A DNA stretch of 64,000 bases, taken from assembly GCA_037179515.1 (NCBI GenBank), contig JAXCGZ010007713.1:12501-76500 (forward strand), written 5' to 3'. The notes below the pieces were generated by a model. That model saw nothing but the letters and a program-made list of their open reading frames with translations, did not search any database and had not been told where the DNA came from. Below, piece by piece: positions 11,801-24,194 of the stretch. The first letter of the stretch is position 1. Every line of letters starts with the position of its first letter. The stretch comes from Halocaridina rubra (lineage: Eukaryota > Arthropoda > Malacostraca > Decapoda > Atyidae). A program made the translations under genes and the position numbers.

Positions 11801-14800
11801 GAATATCACAGTTTACCCTGCTCAGTATCACCCATGTACATTCCTCCTCAAAGTAGTCGTAGATGCTGCAATCCTCAATGCACTGCTGGCCATTTTTCAC
11901 CATATGGAGGTGATTGGAGACAGCAGAATTTTGTAAGTAAAGAGATGTTTGGAAGTAATAAACTACCCGATGACAAATGCAAGAATATTCAGAGTCATAG
12001 GCGGGCTCATAGTGCTGAAACTTGGAGGTGGCCTAAAGATACTGAGAGTTGGCACGAAGGAGAAATTTTTAAAATTGCACCTGATTACGTTGGAGTTTAT
12101 CCAGTGAAGCATGGCAGTGAAATAATTACATGTGAAGGAAATTACATCAAGTCGAAAGTAAATTATCCATCAAGAAGTAGTTTTAGTAGGAAGGATAGCA
12201 TTCGAAAAGAACAGATGAATATGAATAATAGCAAAGGTGGGAAGGGATATGAATCTTTAAAAAGGAGTTCCCCTAAGGTAGATAACGAAAACCGAAGAAA
12301 TAAACAGGAACTTAAACTGTGCAGAGCATCTTCAACATCTTGTATGCCTAGTAACCAGTGTGTGATGTATGATTCAGTTGTAAAAGAACTAACGACTTGT
12401 GTCAAACCAGAAACCATAAATCCCGAAGTCCCCAGCTCACCCTTTGAAAAAACTTATTTAAGTGGGCTGGAAGAATATGATCACAGTCCAAAACATTATA
12501 ATCTCAGCAAACACTCAAACTTTAGTTATTCCACGTCCAGTTTGCCACATCGAAAGAACTCCAAAGGTAAAAAGAAAAAAGAGGGCAGTATTACTCACCC
12601 TATAAAATGTAGATCTCTTGATGAGGACAAATTAGCTAGTTTATCAGGATCCGATGAAGGAAAACAGAAGATAGAGTATGGTTTAGAGGATGATCAAGTA
12701 TCTCACCGTGAATTATCATCGCATATGCGACCTTCTGAACTATACCTTCATCAATTTTTCTCTCTTCCGTACTCATCATGTAAGACTGCTCCTTCTCCCA
12801 CAAGCACTATGCCGTTTACTGTTCATGGAGGGACTTATAATACAGTCTATAAGACAAGGCAAAACTCTGAGGAAAAAACATGGAGTCACTCTAGAACAAA
12901 AGTAAATATTACACCATATGAGTCTAGAGATCTTTGCAGAACTCCAAAAAGGCAGTCTTCGTGCACTTCTCTCTGTGATAAATCACTTGAGATTGCCAAA
13001 GAGATTTCACTTCAAGATGGGCCAACGATGAGTCGATCTGAATCTCTTAGACTTACGTCTCGCCCGTCATCTGGATCTTTCAGTTCAAGAGAATATGTAA
13101 AAGGCGCTTGCTTGCATGGCACCATTCCAAGGCAGTCTAAAGGAATGGAGGCCAATGACGTGTCATCATCTTATATTATGAGTCGGGTAGCAGGTATTTA
13201 TGGTAAAGACCCTATATCAAATAAAGAAAATGCTACTCCAAGAGGAGAAGAAAATCAATGGTCACATATTTCCATGAATGAAATGTTCATCAAGAAGCCT
13301 GAGTGGAATACCATCTATGTGGAAAAAAATAAACGGAAGGAACTCAGTATACCAAGGAAAGAGGCAGCCTTTAAAGATTTAGAGCCACGAGGGTGCATGG
13401 GGGGGAGTTGGATGTTTCCTGGTGGCAAGAGTGAGGACAGAAAGAATTGGCAAACCCTTCGCAAAAGTCCTGGTAAGTGTTCGGCAAAGTCGGATCCATG
13501 GGTTGTCCAGCAAGAGTCAAGTACTCACCAGCAGAGTAAATACAGTCAGCAGCAGCACAGGCGCAAAAGCCGACCAAAGTCATTATATTCATGGACTGGA
13601 AGCTGTGATGGTATTAGTTCTACTACTGATCACTCTGGTAAAACTGTTATCTCTGCTAGATCAAGATCTCTCTGTACTGACTCCTTAGTCACTCCTGCCC
13701 GTGAGACTCAAAACTCTGTTGCTGATGTATACCGCTTTGCGCAGTCACCCCAAGAACCTCGAATGCGTTCAGACTCCATGGAGGCACGATGGTCTTCAGA
13801 TAACTCTCTCGAAGATCATCCGTCAGATAAAAGACAGGGAAATGCCTACTATGATAGCTTATACTCTGAAGTTTCCAGTGAATCATCTGTGTATGGAACT
13901 CCACAACCTCGAGAAAGGCCCAGTGACTGTCTCATACCCCGGGAAGACAGGGGTATTTTATCTGATGATGAAGCTTCAGTCGACCTTGATGCTACCCCTA
14001 GACAACGTCGCAATGTGGCATCAAGGCGAAGAAAATCTCAAGGATCTCGCTCAACTGATGATGCTCAAAGGGTTGGGGATAAAAGTACTTTAACCCCACC
14101 TCCTATTAACCATCCTTCATCCTTCCGATCTGGCATGCCCCCAAAAGCAGTGTCACCTGCCAGTGGCTCTTCAACCGATGAATGGTTCCAAGTCGCTGAT
14201 GTGAGCCGAACTGTTGGTGCTCTGGCTGACTCCCTTACTTCATACCAAGCCAATCTTGTTTGAAGCTCCTAATGTTGATGTTTTCTTATATGCAGTATTT
14301 TATATATTTCAGCCATTTCCATGTATTTTATTAACATATATATTATTTTTCTTTTGGTTATATTTTGATTGATTTTATTTCTATAAATGCTCACCATATT
14401 AGAAGTTTATTTTCATGTTTGCCAAAGTACTTTATCATTCATGTACTATATAAAGCATGTCAATGTGTCAAGCATGAGATCCCTAAATGGAACAACAAAA
14501 ACATCATCATTGTCATATACTTATTTTTTAGCATGAGTTGCAACAGTTAAAACAGTGTCATTTGGAAGTTATATATTTATAATGCCTACTATCAACATAC
14601 TTGACCTCTCACTGTACATATGATAGTGCACTCCCTAGCTTATATATATATATACATACTAATACGTGATATCTTAATTTTGCGTGTTCAGGAGCTTTAT
14701 TACTCTAGTTTTCTATTACATGAGAAAAAGTCCCTTTTAGCTTTTAGCCAGTATGATTTCTTGATTTTAATAATATTCCCTGAACACGTTAAAGCTTTAA

Positions 14801-16026
14801 CTGGAGACAGTTTCAATCATCTCGGTACTTCTTGTCTCATACTTTCACTACATAGAATGATGTATTGGTGTAACCTTTTCTCAAATATCATTAGATGTCA
14901 TCTCAAAACTTATGTCTGTCAATGCTGCAGATATATTTCATAGTTTGAGATAAGTTGTGCTACGCATGAGACAAACTGACTCTCCATGTGACCTTGCACT
15001 ACTCCTGAAACTCTGATTGATGCTTCTTCATTGCCTGCTCTGGTGGTTTCTTCCTCAGCATGGCGGGCCCAGGGTTTCCGCATCCCCCAGCACCACTTGG
15101 TGTCCTCCGGCCGTCTGCCCCAGCACCTCTACCATCACCATCACTACCACCACCAGCACCACCACCATCATCACCATCGGCAACTGCTTCCTGCCTCCAG
15201 TACTACCACCACCACTACCTCCTCTCCTATGCCCACCTCCTCTAGGGTGCTGCCCCCACCCCTGCAGTTTCGCATACCTCCTGCCAGCCCCTGTAGTACT
15301 CAAAACCCAATTCAACAGCAAGACCTATGGAGTGCTATGACCTCTGCTACCAACACCCAATCACATGCCCTCTCTCCACTCCATCATCACCGTCAGCACC
15401 ATCATCATCGACAACAATATCTGCAACTGAGCTGTTCCCCAGGGGCCGTACGCCGGCCACAAGTAGCTTCAGAGTGCAGCTCTCCAGCACAGACATCACA
15501 CACTCCTACTGGGTCAGCTCCTAATTTTGCCAAGCAACAGTGGCAGCAATGTAAACCCCACTCTTGGGACAACTTACTTTCCACACGTTCTTTTGGAGGT
15601 TATGGATTTGGATATGGTTTTATTGATACAATCCCACCTAGAGGAGCTGGAAGGGGAGACAAAATACGATCTGTAAGCACACACAGACTTAGGGATGATG
15701 ACAAAGAAAATGTTGTAGCAGGAGGGGGAGGAGTGAGACCAACTCCAAGATCTTCAGAAAATCTTGTTTCACCACTTGATGGATCCTGCTTCTCTTGTGA
15801 TTGCTTAAACATTGACCCTGCACCACTTCATACCTGCCTTTTCTCCAAACCTAAAAGCACTGAAAGTTTATTAGCACCTCGTTCTCTTCATCCTGCTGCC
15901 TCTGACTCGAGCTTGGCTGGCGACCACCAGCAACCTCGTCGTCGGTCAAGGGCAGCCTCCCTTGCAGATTGCCTCGGTGCCACTAGACACTCGCCACCTG
16001 ACCGAGATGAAATGACGCACCTGTGA
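8736..16026 (+). CDS. Tamalin/GRASP/CYTIP-like PDZ scaffold gene (gene-level entry, 5' incomplete)
   Basis: Known family members (TAMALIN/GRASP, CYTIP) are adaptor proteins with one PDZ domain, a leucine-rich coiled region and, in tamalin, a C-terminal PDZ ligand. They link receptors such as group I mGluRs to cytohesin ARF-GEFs. Exons 8736-8855, 9388-9490 and 10007-10134 join in phase to give a PDZ domain with carboxylate-binding loop 'GSFGFTIQ', '[20 protein letters not shown]' and '[18 protein letters not shown]'. The next exon starts '[18 protein letters not shown]', which corresponds to the tamalin helix after the PDZ. The first visible exon starts in phase 0, so N-terminal exon(s) lie to the left. 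Two alternative C-terminal parts are open: a 1073-codon exon to 14263, or a spliced short form ending at 16026. From the first visible exon these give 1190 or 472 residues. Family assignment rests on the PDZ plus helix; the long tails are not recognised. Confidence 0.8.
9388..9490 (+). CDS. Tamalin-like exon 2: middle of PDZ domain
   Basis: The acceptor is 'GTTTTTCAG' and the donor is 'GAAG|GTAAGTACTG'. It starts in phase 0 and ends in phase 1. It encodes '[20 protein letters not shown]', parallel to the tamalin strands that follow the GLGF-like loop, and then '[11 protein letters not shown]'. Confidence 0.9.
10007..10134 (+). CDS. Tamalin-like exon 3: end of PDZ domain
   Basis: The acceptor is 'TTTGTGGCAG' and the donor is 'CACAAG|GTAATG'. 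It enters in phase 1 and leaves in phase 0. It encodes '[20 protein letters not shown]' and '[13 protein letters not shown]'. The H-K-A-L segment is where PDZ helix alpha-2 and its ligand-selecting residue fall. Confidence 0.9.
11042..11141 (+). CDS. Tamalin-like exon 4, short isoform (alternative 5' donor)
   Basis: The same acceptor as the giant exon is used, but the exon ends at 'CTGGCCG|GTAAGTTGG', a near-consensus donor that leaves phase 1. The phase fits the acceptor at 15058/15059 exactly (G + CA gives Ala). It holds only the helix '[19 protein letters not shown]', so the short isoform keeps PDZ plus helix and swaps the tail. Confidence 0.65.
11042..14263 (+). CDS. Tamalin-like giant exon, long isoform C-terminus
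   Basis: The acceptor is 'GTTTTGAACTGCAG' in phase 0; 1073 codons then run to a TGA at 14261-14263. The first 33 codons are the leucine-rich helix. About 1040 residues rich in Ser, Lys, Arg and His follow, with no recognised domain. They contain a His-rich patch ('[11 protein letters not shown]') and many basophilic phosphorylation-like sites ('RRAHSAE', '[11 protein letters not shown]', '[10 protein letters not shown]' type). The chain ends '[10 protein letters not shown]', which is not a class I PDZ ligand. An uninterrupted frame of this length in AT-rich DNA is strong evidence of coding. It could also be read as a retained intron, because a good donor lies at 11142. Confidence 0.8.
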   Translation: MELHMRYIQLQRLLQEKMSDLERLCHQEKSLLAGKLASSPVRHAFNIAHARLLDWLRAQRRLLSPPRDLTCFLPTSHSTSTSTFHTLTSAAHHHPHSSAASRHHSISVSHSRKHSMPVMSVHSHFHHHHPQDISTFRNNASLLEDHGRGYAWKMSSISSPQIKDCKEKFTFAESPSDSRTVDKVDNLKSPPCSAMSCANTLYSKDTLGCTQGFMGWENAICVDNNITSSHTFTSNVNNRLPVSIGQSYINPSNEYHSLPCSVSPMYIPPQSSRRCCNPQCTAGHFSPYGGDWRQQNFVSKEMFGSNKLPDDKCKNIQSHRRAHSAETWRWPKDTESWHEGEIFKIAPDYVGVYPVKHGSEIITCEGNYIKSKVNYPSRSSFSRKDSIRKEQMNMNNSKGGKGYESLKRSSPKVDNENRRNKQELKLCRASSTSCMPSNQCVMYDSVVKELTTCVKPETINPEVPSSPFEKTYLSGLEEYDHSPKHYNLSKHSNFSYSTSSLPHRKNSKGKKKKEGSITHPIKCRSLDEDKLASLSGSDEGKQKIEYGLEDDQVSHRELSSHMRPSELYLHQFFSLPYSSCKTAPSPTSTMPFTVHGGTYNTVYKTRQNSEEKTWSHSRTKVNITPYESRDLCRTPKRQSSCTSLCDKSLEIAKEISLQDGPTMSRSESLRLTSRPSSGSFSSREYVKGACLHGTIPRQSKGMEANDVSSSYIMSRVAGIYGKDPISNKENATPRGEENQWSHISMNEMFIKKPEWNTIYVEKNKRKELSIPRKEAAFKDLEPRGCMGGSWMFPGGKSEDRKNWQTLRKSPGKCSAKSDPWVVQQESSTHQQSKYSQQQHRRKSRPKSLYSWTGSCDGISSTTDHSGKTVISARSRSLCTDSLVTPARETQNSVADVYRFAQSPQEPRMRSDSMEARWSSDNSLEDHPSDKRQGNAYYDSLYSEVSSESSVYGTPQPRERPSDCLIPREDRGILSDDEASVDLDATPRQRRNVASRRRKSQGSRSTDDAQRVGDKSTLTPPPINHPSSFRSGMPPKAVSPASGSSTDEWFQVADVSRTVGALADSLTSYQANLV
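14264..15058 (+). other. Non-coding: long-isoform 3' UTR and intron of short isoform
   Basis: AT-rich sequence lies between the long-isoform stop and the downstream alternative exon. I see no clear AATAAA in it, so the polyadenylation site of the long form is not located. The right end is a pyrimidine-rich acceptor 'GGTTTCTTCCTCAG'. Confidence 0.55.
15059..16026 (+). CDS. Tamalin-like alternative terminal exon, short isoform
   Basis: The acceptor 'TTTCTTCCTCAG' is entered in phase 1; the open frame continues to TGA at 16024-16026. The tail of about 322 residues has His-rich runs ('[17 protein letters not shown]'), Gly/Tyr-rich '[10 protein letters not shown]', and Cys-containing '[17 protein letters not shown]'. 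A basophilic site '[14 protein letters not shown]' follows. It ends 'DEMTHL'; T-x-L at the C-terminus is a class I PDZ ligand. Vertebrate tamalin is also known to have a C-terminal PDZ-binding motif, so this may be the conserved form. Base use is GC-richer than the flanks, as expected for coding. Confidence 0.75.
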
Positions 16027-16671
16027 TGTTAAATTCTTTTCATTTTTCTGGAAAATACATGTGCCATATATTATCAAAGGACATATATTAGATATACTTA
16101 AGCTTTAAATAATACTGTAGTGTATGCTGCCTTTCATTAGCAACACAGATATTGTAGTTTGCACTTAAATTGTAACAAGAGTCAAGTTAAAATATATATA
16201 AAACCATATTTTCTACAAAATATTTATCTGTTTATTCATAGAGTAGTGTACATCACTATAGATTAAAGTAGGATTGTGAAATAATTAGAAACCTCTTTAA
16301 ATATCTTTTGTGATATATTACACAGTTGTTCTCGAGCTTAACACTATATATTGACATCAAAATATCCTCTAAAGTGTATCATTGTAGTAAAACGTAACAT
16401 TTCATCAAAGCTGAAAAGACAAACATAAGACAATATTACAAATCAAAACTTGTAGTGAAAAATTTCCATTTGATATATGTAATGTTGTCATCATTAGTGC
16501 TGCAGTATATTGACATTTATATTTGCATACTTCAGATCATTTCAGTTTTGCTGATCAGTAATATTTCAGTTTAGTTTGATCTAAGTGATTTTTGTATAGT
16601 ATATATCAGTGCGCAATAGCGTATTTAAATAGACACTTGTCATATCCACCAATGAAAACCAGAGTTATCCA

Positions 16672-16677
16672 AATAAA
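16672..16677 (+). promoter_or_regulatory. Candidate poly(A) signal AATAAA
   Basis: First AATAAA after the short-isoform stop of the tamalin-like gene, 645 bp downstream. Further AATAAA hexamers occur at 17584 and 19691, so the actual end of the transcript is uncertain. Confidence 0.4.
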
Positions 16678-17916
16678 GTGCTCTACAGTTCAAGGTATAT
16701 AAATCATAATAACAAATTTTGTAACTACGTCTTATTTCAAAGATTTTACTTAAGCATACTATCAGCTGTTTGAATAGAATATAATCTACATATTTCAAAA
16801 GTTGCAAATCAAATATGAAGGATTATCTATTTAAAAGTATATAGCTTCCAAAATATTTTTATTACAGTGCTTTGTTTTTAGTCTTTTATTTATTTATTTT
16901 TCACATGTCACTATCTATCTTTTTGTTTGCATCAACATCAATATAAGTATTATATAAATTTTAATAGCATAATAATCATGCTGTCATAACCAATATGGCA
17001 CAAGGGGACTAGAGGCTTGCAAAATGGCCTATAAAGACATCCACATTAATGAGTTTTTCATAGATTAAGTAAAAATATGTATTTTTGGCATTGGCATCAT
17101 CAGTGTATATAGGAAAAGAAATGTCATCTTCGGAATTACCAGTCTTGTTATTTGATATTTTCGACATCATATTCATTTTCAACTCTTATGATATCATATG
17201 TAAAGATAATTAGATATACATTAGTATGTCTTATTTTACATTCAATATTAAGTTAAGAATCATTGTAGAAACTTACTCTAAAGAGACAAGTTTTTTCTCA
17301 ATAGAAAAATTTCTTTTTCAGTTTCATGTATTTACTTATAAATATGCATATGCCAATATTATTTTTTAAGCTCAAAGAAAATTATATTCATCATTAAGAA
17401 TTGATAGTATTATAATATTTACACTGTTCTGAAATGCTTTCATAATAATGAAGACAGTAGTGCCTTTTCGCTGGAAAAGGTTTTGTTTTATATCTGTAGA
17501 CATCATATTCCAAAAATATTAGTATCACTTTCTCAGTGGAATGTAGTAATGAGGAACATTGTAAAATCTCTTTCTTAGATTGGAATAAATATTTCAGGAA
17601 GAAGAAAAGGGTAAAGACAGTATTATACTACAAGTTATATTTCAGAATAGTTATTAAGTATTATTCTTTTAGTATTAACAATTTTTAAGACATTTGGAAA
17701 GCTAGAATAACACACAAGCTAGGAAAATACTTGTACTTTCTAAGTTTTCTATTTTATAGTAATGAGAACTGAAGCATGACTATTCATTATTTAATGACTG
17801 TGTGATGTAGTATCATAAACTACAATAGTTACAAAATAATAATGGCTAATGAAGAGGTCATCAGAGTTATACAGGCAAAGTAGTGCTTAATAATTCCAGA
17901 GCATGGCACATTTTTT

Positions 17917-18034
17917 TATTATTATTATTTTTATTATTATTATTATTATTGTTATTATTATTATTATCAGTGTTATTATTATTATTATTATTATTATCAG
18001 TTTTATTATCATTATTATTATTATTATTATTATT
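17917..18034. repeat. (ATT)n microsatellite, interrupted
   Basis: Trinucleotide run broken by 'ATCAGT' units. Ile/Leu-rich frames here are repeat artefacts. Confidence 0.95.
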
Positions 18035-20847
18035 AACTGTAGTTGCTTTCCTCCCTGTAGTGCTTTTTTCTTATTAATGTTATTTTTTGAATGAATGATA
18101 AAATAGCATTTCCTTATGATGTTCTTAGTATGGTATCTAATTTTACTTGTAAGAAATATCAGATATTGTGATTCATTATTTAATAATAACTTGGACAAGG
18201 CTCTTATTTGAGTGATACAATTGAGGGATGCCAAATAATAATGGCGAAATTTTTTTTTACTCTAAACTTTATTTAAACTCCATCATGCCCCCATTTTACT
18301 CCTTTTATCAATTATTGGAATACTGTACGTATTTCCAAACATTTCGAATGAAAAAACTTTCAGAGAAAAGCTCTTGGTACTGAAAAGTCTGCAACTTGAT
18401 AGTGATGCCTTAAAGACATACAGTATGTATACTTTTGCTAAATCCAGTAATATTAATATTATTTTTAATACATAGTAGTTTGTAACTGAATCTCTGATAT
18501 ATATCAATATATATAAGTATGTATAATTATTTGTCATGCTTTAATTTCATACTAGTCAGGTAAATTATTTACGATTTATTATCTATATTATTTTTCTGCT
18601 TTCTGTCTTTGAGTTCAGAAAGCAGATACAGTATTATAGTGTGATCAAGAATTTTGTGTGAAAATAAAAAATAAAAAATTTCTCCCAAAATTTTCTTTTA
18701 AAATGTCTTGTACAAATTGTCATCTGTAATTTTCAAGATCAGAGCTTGAATCATTATGGAGTCTGAAATCAGACAGTGATCATTATTTGTAACTGTCGGT
18801 ATTTTCAATAGTCAAATGTTCCTGCTGTTCTATGTCATCGTCTAATTATAACGGTATATATCTAGCAATATTTCTCCTCTGTAAATCTTTGTTGGCATAC
18901 ATACTTTGCAAAATTGCAGAGCCCTTGGCACATGATGAAATAACCAAACTACCACTTTGAAATAATACCTTGGCTAATATTCTCTTTCTGTAATGTTAAT
19001 TTCATATGTTCTTGAATAAGGAATGTAACCTAAATGTGTTTTTTTTTTCGTATAAGTACAATATTTATATATTCTAGTGGCTTATATTTCAATATATTGC
19101 CATTTTTGTAGAAAGTTGTTTACTTATTATAAACTGGAATTATAAAGCCTCAGTCTTTTCTAAGTATATATAGTTGCTGAAATATTATACAATATTGTAT
19201 GGAAAGAATGTCACAATAGTTTAACAAATGCGCTTTTTTTCATGTTTGTTGATATCTTTTCAGTGTGATTGTAATAAGAGGATAGTACTTTATGTCTCTC
19301 TGTAGCTAACAATAACTTTGTACAGCTTATATATTGCCTTACCTGTACAGTATATATAATTTACAGAATTACTGCATTACAGCCCTTCCTTCATGTAGCT
19401 CAAAAATAAGCAAAAAGTCTGCATATCGAGTCAATGCTAATTATTTAGTAAATTACGTTCTTATATCTCTTGGCATCTTGTCTGGTATTCTGTATGCTGT
19501 GGAAACTTAAAATGTTCTAAAATGCTGCACTTCGAACAGGGAATGAGCCATATATCTTGAAACCTAGAGCGTGAGATTCTATGCGTGTGCTCCCATAAGG
19601 AGCAGATGGAAAAATTGGGTTTTCAGTAAGTACTGAATGCTATTCAAGAGAAACTACATGTTATTTCTGTATTTTCAGCAAGCTTCTCAAAATAAAGTAC
19701 TGATCTCTAGGATTGCTTGAAGAATATAACAGTATTATGAAAATAAGGGCTCTTCCATTTCATATGGATTATTTTGTATTTTCTCTACCTGATAGTTATG
19801 TGGCTATTCAGAGATAATATACCAGTATGAGTAAAGCTGCTCTATCAAAAGTTTATAATGCAGATTTTTAAATACCATATTGACTTTGTTGTTCTTAATA
19901 TTGGAGAAATCGAGTACTGTATTGTGTAAAAGCTACTGAAGTCTGTAATGAAGTGAATAGAAACTTAAATGTCAACTAGTCAGTTACATTTATCATTCAC
20001 TTAACTGCTGAAATACAGTTGATAATCTTGAAAGAGCTTTATTTGATCTGATGCATATGTGGATAGTGTATGTTTTTTGTAATCGTATTTAATATAGACC
20101 CAAGCAGCAAAAACAGCTTGAAGTAGATATAACACAAGCTGAAGAACAGCTTGAAATGAAAATGAGCTTATGAAGAGTCAAAATTAAACAGTCGTTAGCC
20201 TCTGTCATACAAAAAAAGAGATTATTGACTATAAACTTTCACTGAGATGAAATTTCTCATTGAATGATTCTATAGGGCAATGGCAACAAATATCCTTAAA
20301 TCCTTTAAAGTCAGTGACGTTTTTGTTTGTGTAACACTGAGTCTGTACAACTGTGATGTACAGTATATGAATATGCTCATACTAACTTTGTTTATATATG
20401 TTTTGAAAATGTATATATGAGCCAACCATTTTTAAGCGAGATGTTAAGTGCAGTATTAATGTTGGTAATCAGGGTTTAATATATCACTTAGAATAACTCT
20501 TGCAACTGAGGTTTATTGCCTGATTGTAGTTAAAATTCGTGTATTTCTTAGTTTTATAATGTATTCTTCATTTTAACATAATAAATATATAGAAATTTAA
20601 ACCAACACAACGAAATAGAGTTTATGATAAATATGTGTAAATTACAGTTGTTTTTGTTAAGGATTGACATATGTCACATTTTTGCTTTGTTTGGTAAAAC
20701 ACATATGGTATTTCTCTTTTCCTGATTTAAGTTGTGAAGATAACTAGTGAGGAGCAATGTGGCGGTAAGCGCACATAAAAATAAATTTTAGTATGTGGAG
20801 AAAAATAAGCAGTGTAGTAATGGACATTACATATAAAAGATGAATAA

Positions 20848-21118
<271 letters not shown>

Positions 21119-23599
21119 CTGCATCTAATGTATTATTTAATTTTTAGTATAAAATAGATATTTTCTGCCCTTTCAGGTCTAGATATATTGAAGCAAATAC
21201 CTTCTGTTCAGTGTACTTCTACATTGTGAACTCTCCGCAACGAGAATGGGGGCTTGCGCTTGCCAGAAACATTTCTAGTCAAATTTTGCTTTATGTTGTA
21301 TTTTTAACTTTTAGAATCAGAGATACAGATGTATATGTTATACTAAAATGTTAGTATTTTATAAAAAGACGGTATCAAGTCATTCAGCGATTTATTGTAT
21401 ATTAAGTATTCAGATGACTTGACTGTTTTTTGAGTTGTCTAATATGATGGTAACCCTTGAGTTTCTAAGTAAATGTATCCTTGAATCATTGCGTAATGTA
21501 ACCGAGATTCACATGCACAAATACAGTTTCTACGTATGTTAGAATTGTTTTCTTGGATGGACTTGTGATTGTTATTATTTTTGCAATCAGCTGGTTCTGA
21601 TGATACTAAGGGTGAAAATATATTTGGATGCCATTATGTACTTATTACAGTAATGAAGGATATTACACTGTCATTGTAGTCTTTCACACTTTTATTCTTA
21701 GATGAGATTTTTACGATGGTTTTGTGGAAGTTTTGTAGGTACACTTTTGTACTGTGTGATTGATATAATAATTCACCGCAAAAACCTGATGCATTGTGTA
21801 ATGTAATGCAGCATAATTATCATACCATTTTTGTATTATTTATTACATGATTATGACTATCTGTACAGCATAAAGATATATAGATAAAATAATTTATTAT
21901 ACATGTTAAAATCATAAATTGGTGATACTGTATGTGGAAACCTTAATTTTTCGAGTGTATTGAAGTTGTATGATAAAATCGGTCAGGACTGCCTTAAGAA
22001 GCCATATAGTTTATCTTCTTTGAAAACTAATACCCAATAAATCTTTTCCTGTGGACCCCATAAAATGTAACTGCTTACATGTTCATATAAAAAAAATGTG
22101 TACTGCCATAGGGTTTATTATTCTATATAATGAAAATGAGATAGCCACACATTTTGCATAAGGTTTAACGTATTCACCACATGCTGTACCTACTTTAGCA
22201 CTTCCAATTTAATGTATATAGTACTGTGCAGACTGATATTAAAGAATAATGTTCTGATCTGCCTTTTGTAGTTGCGAGATTTAATAAATATCAGTATACA
22301 GGTTCTGATTGTGTTTCATCATCTGTTAACAAAAATTAAATAGATTTATTTTGTTGTTGGCAAACCTGCCTTGTACATTATTGCTGAGCTGAAGTATATG
22401 ATAGGCATACAGTATTTATATTTTCCCGGACTACTATTTTCTTGGCACGTAAAATGTCAAGGCATGACAGTTTATGCACTGACAATCAAACATTTTTGGT
22501 AAAAACAAAAAAATGTTTTGTAGATCAGTACACCCGAAATTTAATAACTGCATATAAATCTGATTACGATATTTTGTGAAATAAGTATTTTTATGTAGGA
22601 CATTTGTATATCTATCTACAAACAGTCTTATATGTCTCTTGCATCTGTAGGTCTTCAAAAAATTAACATAATCCATATTTTTTTTATGGAAATGTAAACT
22701 CAAATTTCCCTGTGAGTAAACTTTATGAATTTATATTTGCAGTGCTTTATAATTTATTTTAATACTGTTTTATAGTGTGCTGTGATTTTTTAACTACAAC
22801 AATAATTATTATGACTAGAATTCTGAAAAACAAACTCATTACAAACAAGATTCAGCAAAATTTGTAATTCATTAGTAATTGTTTCAAATGAAGTATGAAT
22901 ATCATTCTGACAATACCACCATTTTGAAGTATATAATAATTTTTCTTCCATATTTTGCTGTTGTAGTCTCTGACACTCTTTTATATTTGCTATATTGAAG
23001 GGGATGATTGAGTTCCATTGCCATATACCTGTTGATCTGTGAAGGGAATGAAATGCGATATTTTAACATATATTTTTGGGTGTTTGCTTGTAAACCTCAG
23101 AGTAAAGTAATGATGAAGAACCCACAGATCAGTCTTGTGTTTGGTTACAGAAAGTTGCATGCAGATACTGTTGTATGGCCATTATGCTACATTTAACATA
23201 AGCCTGTGATAAATTTCATACATAATAAGTCTTCTCTCAGATATAGTTCTGGTCTCTCTCGCTCTTTTAATCTCGACCCATTTTTAAGCACTTGGGGGTA
23301 ATGATGGACTGTATCTATCCTGTTATTGAGGAAAAATTTATTTTCCAATGTTTATTTTCTGTAGCATACTTGATTATTAATGACATGCTAAAATAAGTCC
23401 TCAAATGTGTTTTGATGAAAAATGTAAGATATTTTTAAGCTATCATTTAGACAGTATGCTGAATTATTTATTAAAAATAAACAATTTAAGAAAGAAGAAG
23501 TGCAAGTGGCAGAGAAAGTAATGATATCTGTAAGGTACTAGGGTTACTTGAGTATCATGTGGAATAACTGTCAGAAGATAAATCGGTTGTGGAGTATAT

Positions 23600-23800
23600 G
23601 GTGAGGTTGTTGAATATGTATTTCAGGGAATGGAGAGTCTTGATTGTTTGGAAGAGTGCACGTGTTATGCCACTATACAAGCAAAAGGAAGTATGATTGT
23701 AATAGGTATAAAGGAATTACTTTACTGAAGATAGGTGTAAATATGACTACTGACTGTAAGATTTAGGCATATACAAGAGTGCTAGGCAAAGGTTTGTAAC
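23600..23800 (+). pseudogene. Decayed reverse-transcriptase remnant
   Basis: A broken + strand frame reads 'WRVLIVWKSARVMPLYKQKG', then 'DCNRYKGITLLKIGVN'. This resembles the start of the RT domain in LINEs (a W...PLYKGKG...N-Y-R-G-I-S-LL pattern). A stop separates the two halves, and nothing further along is intact. Confidence 0.55.
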
Positions 23801-24194
23801 TAGTGGGGAAGAATGGAAGATGACTCTATACTAGTGACTGATTTTGATAAGAAACTGACTCCATCGGTGACTGAAGTTGTGAAGGTGTATGAGAGACGAA
23901 TGTTTATATCACAGTGTTTCTGTGACTTCCCATAATAAAGCTATGAAGTATTTTCATCCATATAGTGCTGTGAATAGATGGTTTGGATGAGTAAGTTTAT
24001 TTGGTTAATAGCTGTGTTTTGAATCGGCCATCCTATTTACAAGAAGGGTCACGGCCCTTGTATATGTATGTATGTATCATAATTTGTATTAGTTTTCCTA
24101 TCGGTATGGGATTTAGAATTGCACCCTTGTATTCCCACTGGGTCATAAAGGAAACTATAAGGAATTTCCCAGATTGCAGAGGATTAAGAATAAT

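Noticed and set aside
12163..14253. Shadow frames in other phases and on the - strand within the giant exon
   Set aside because: They overlap the 1073-codon frame, which has better composition and a phase-matched splice link to the PDZ exons.
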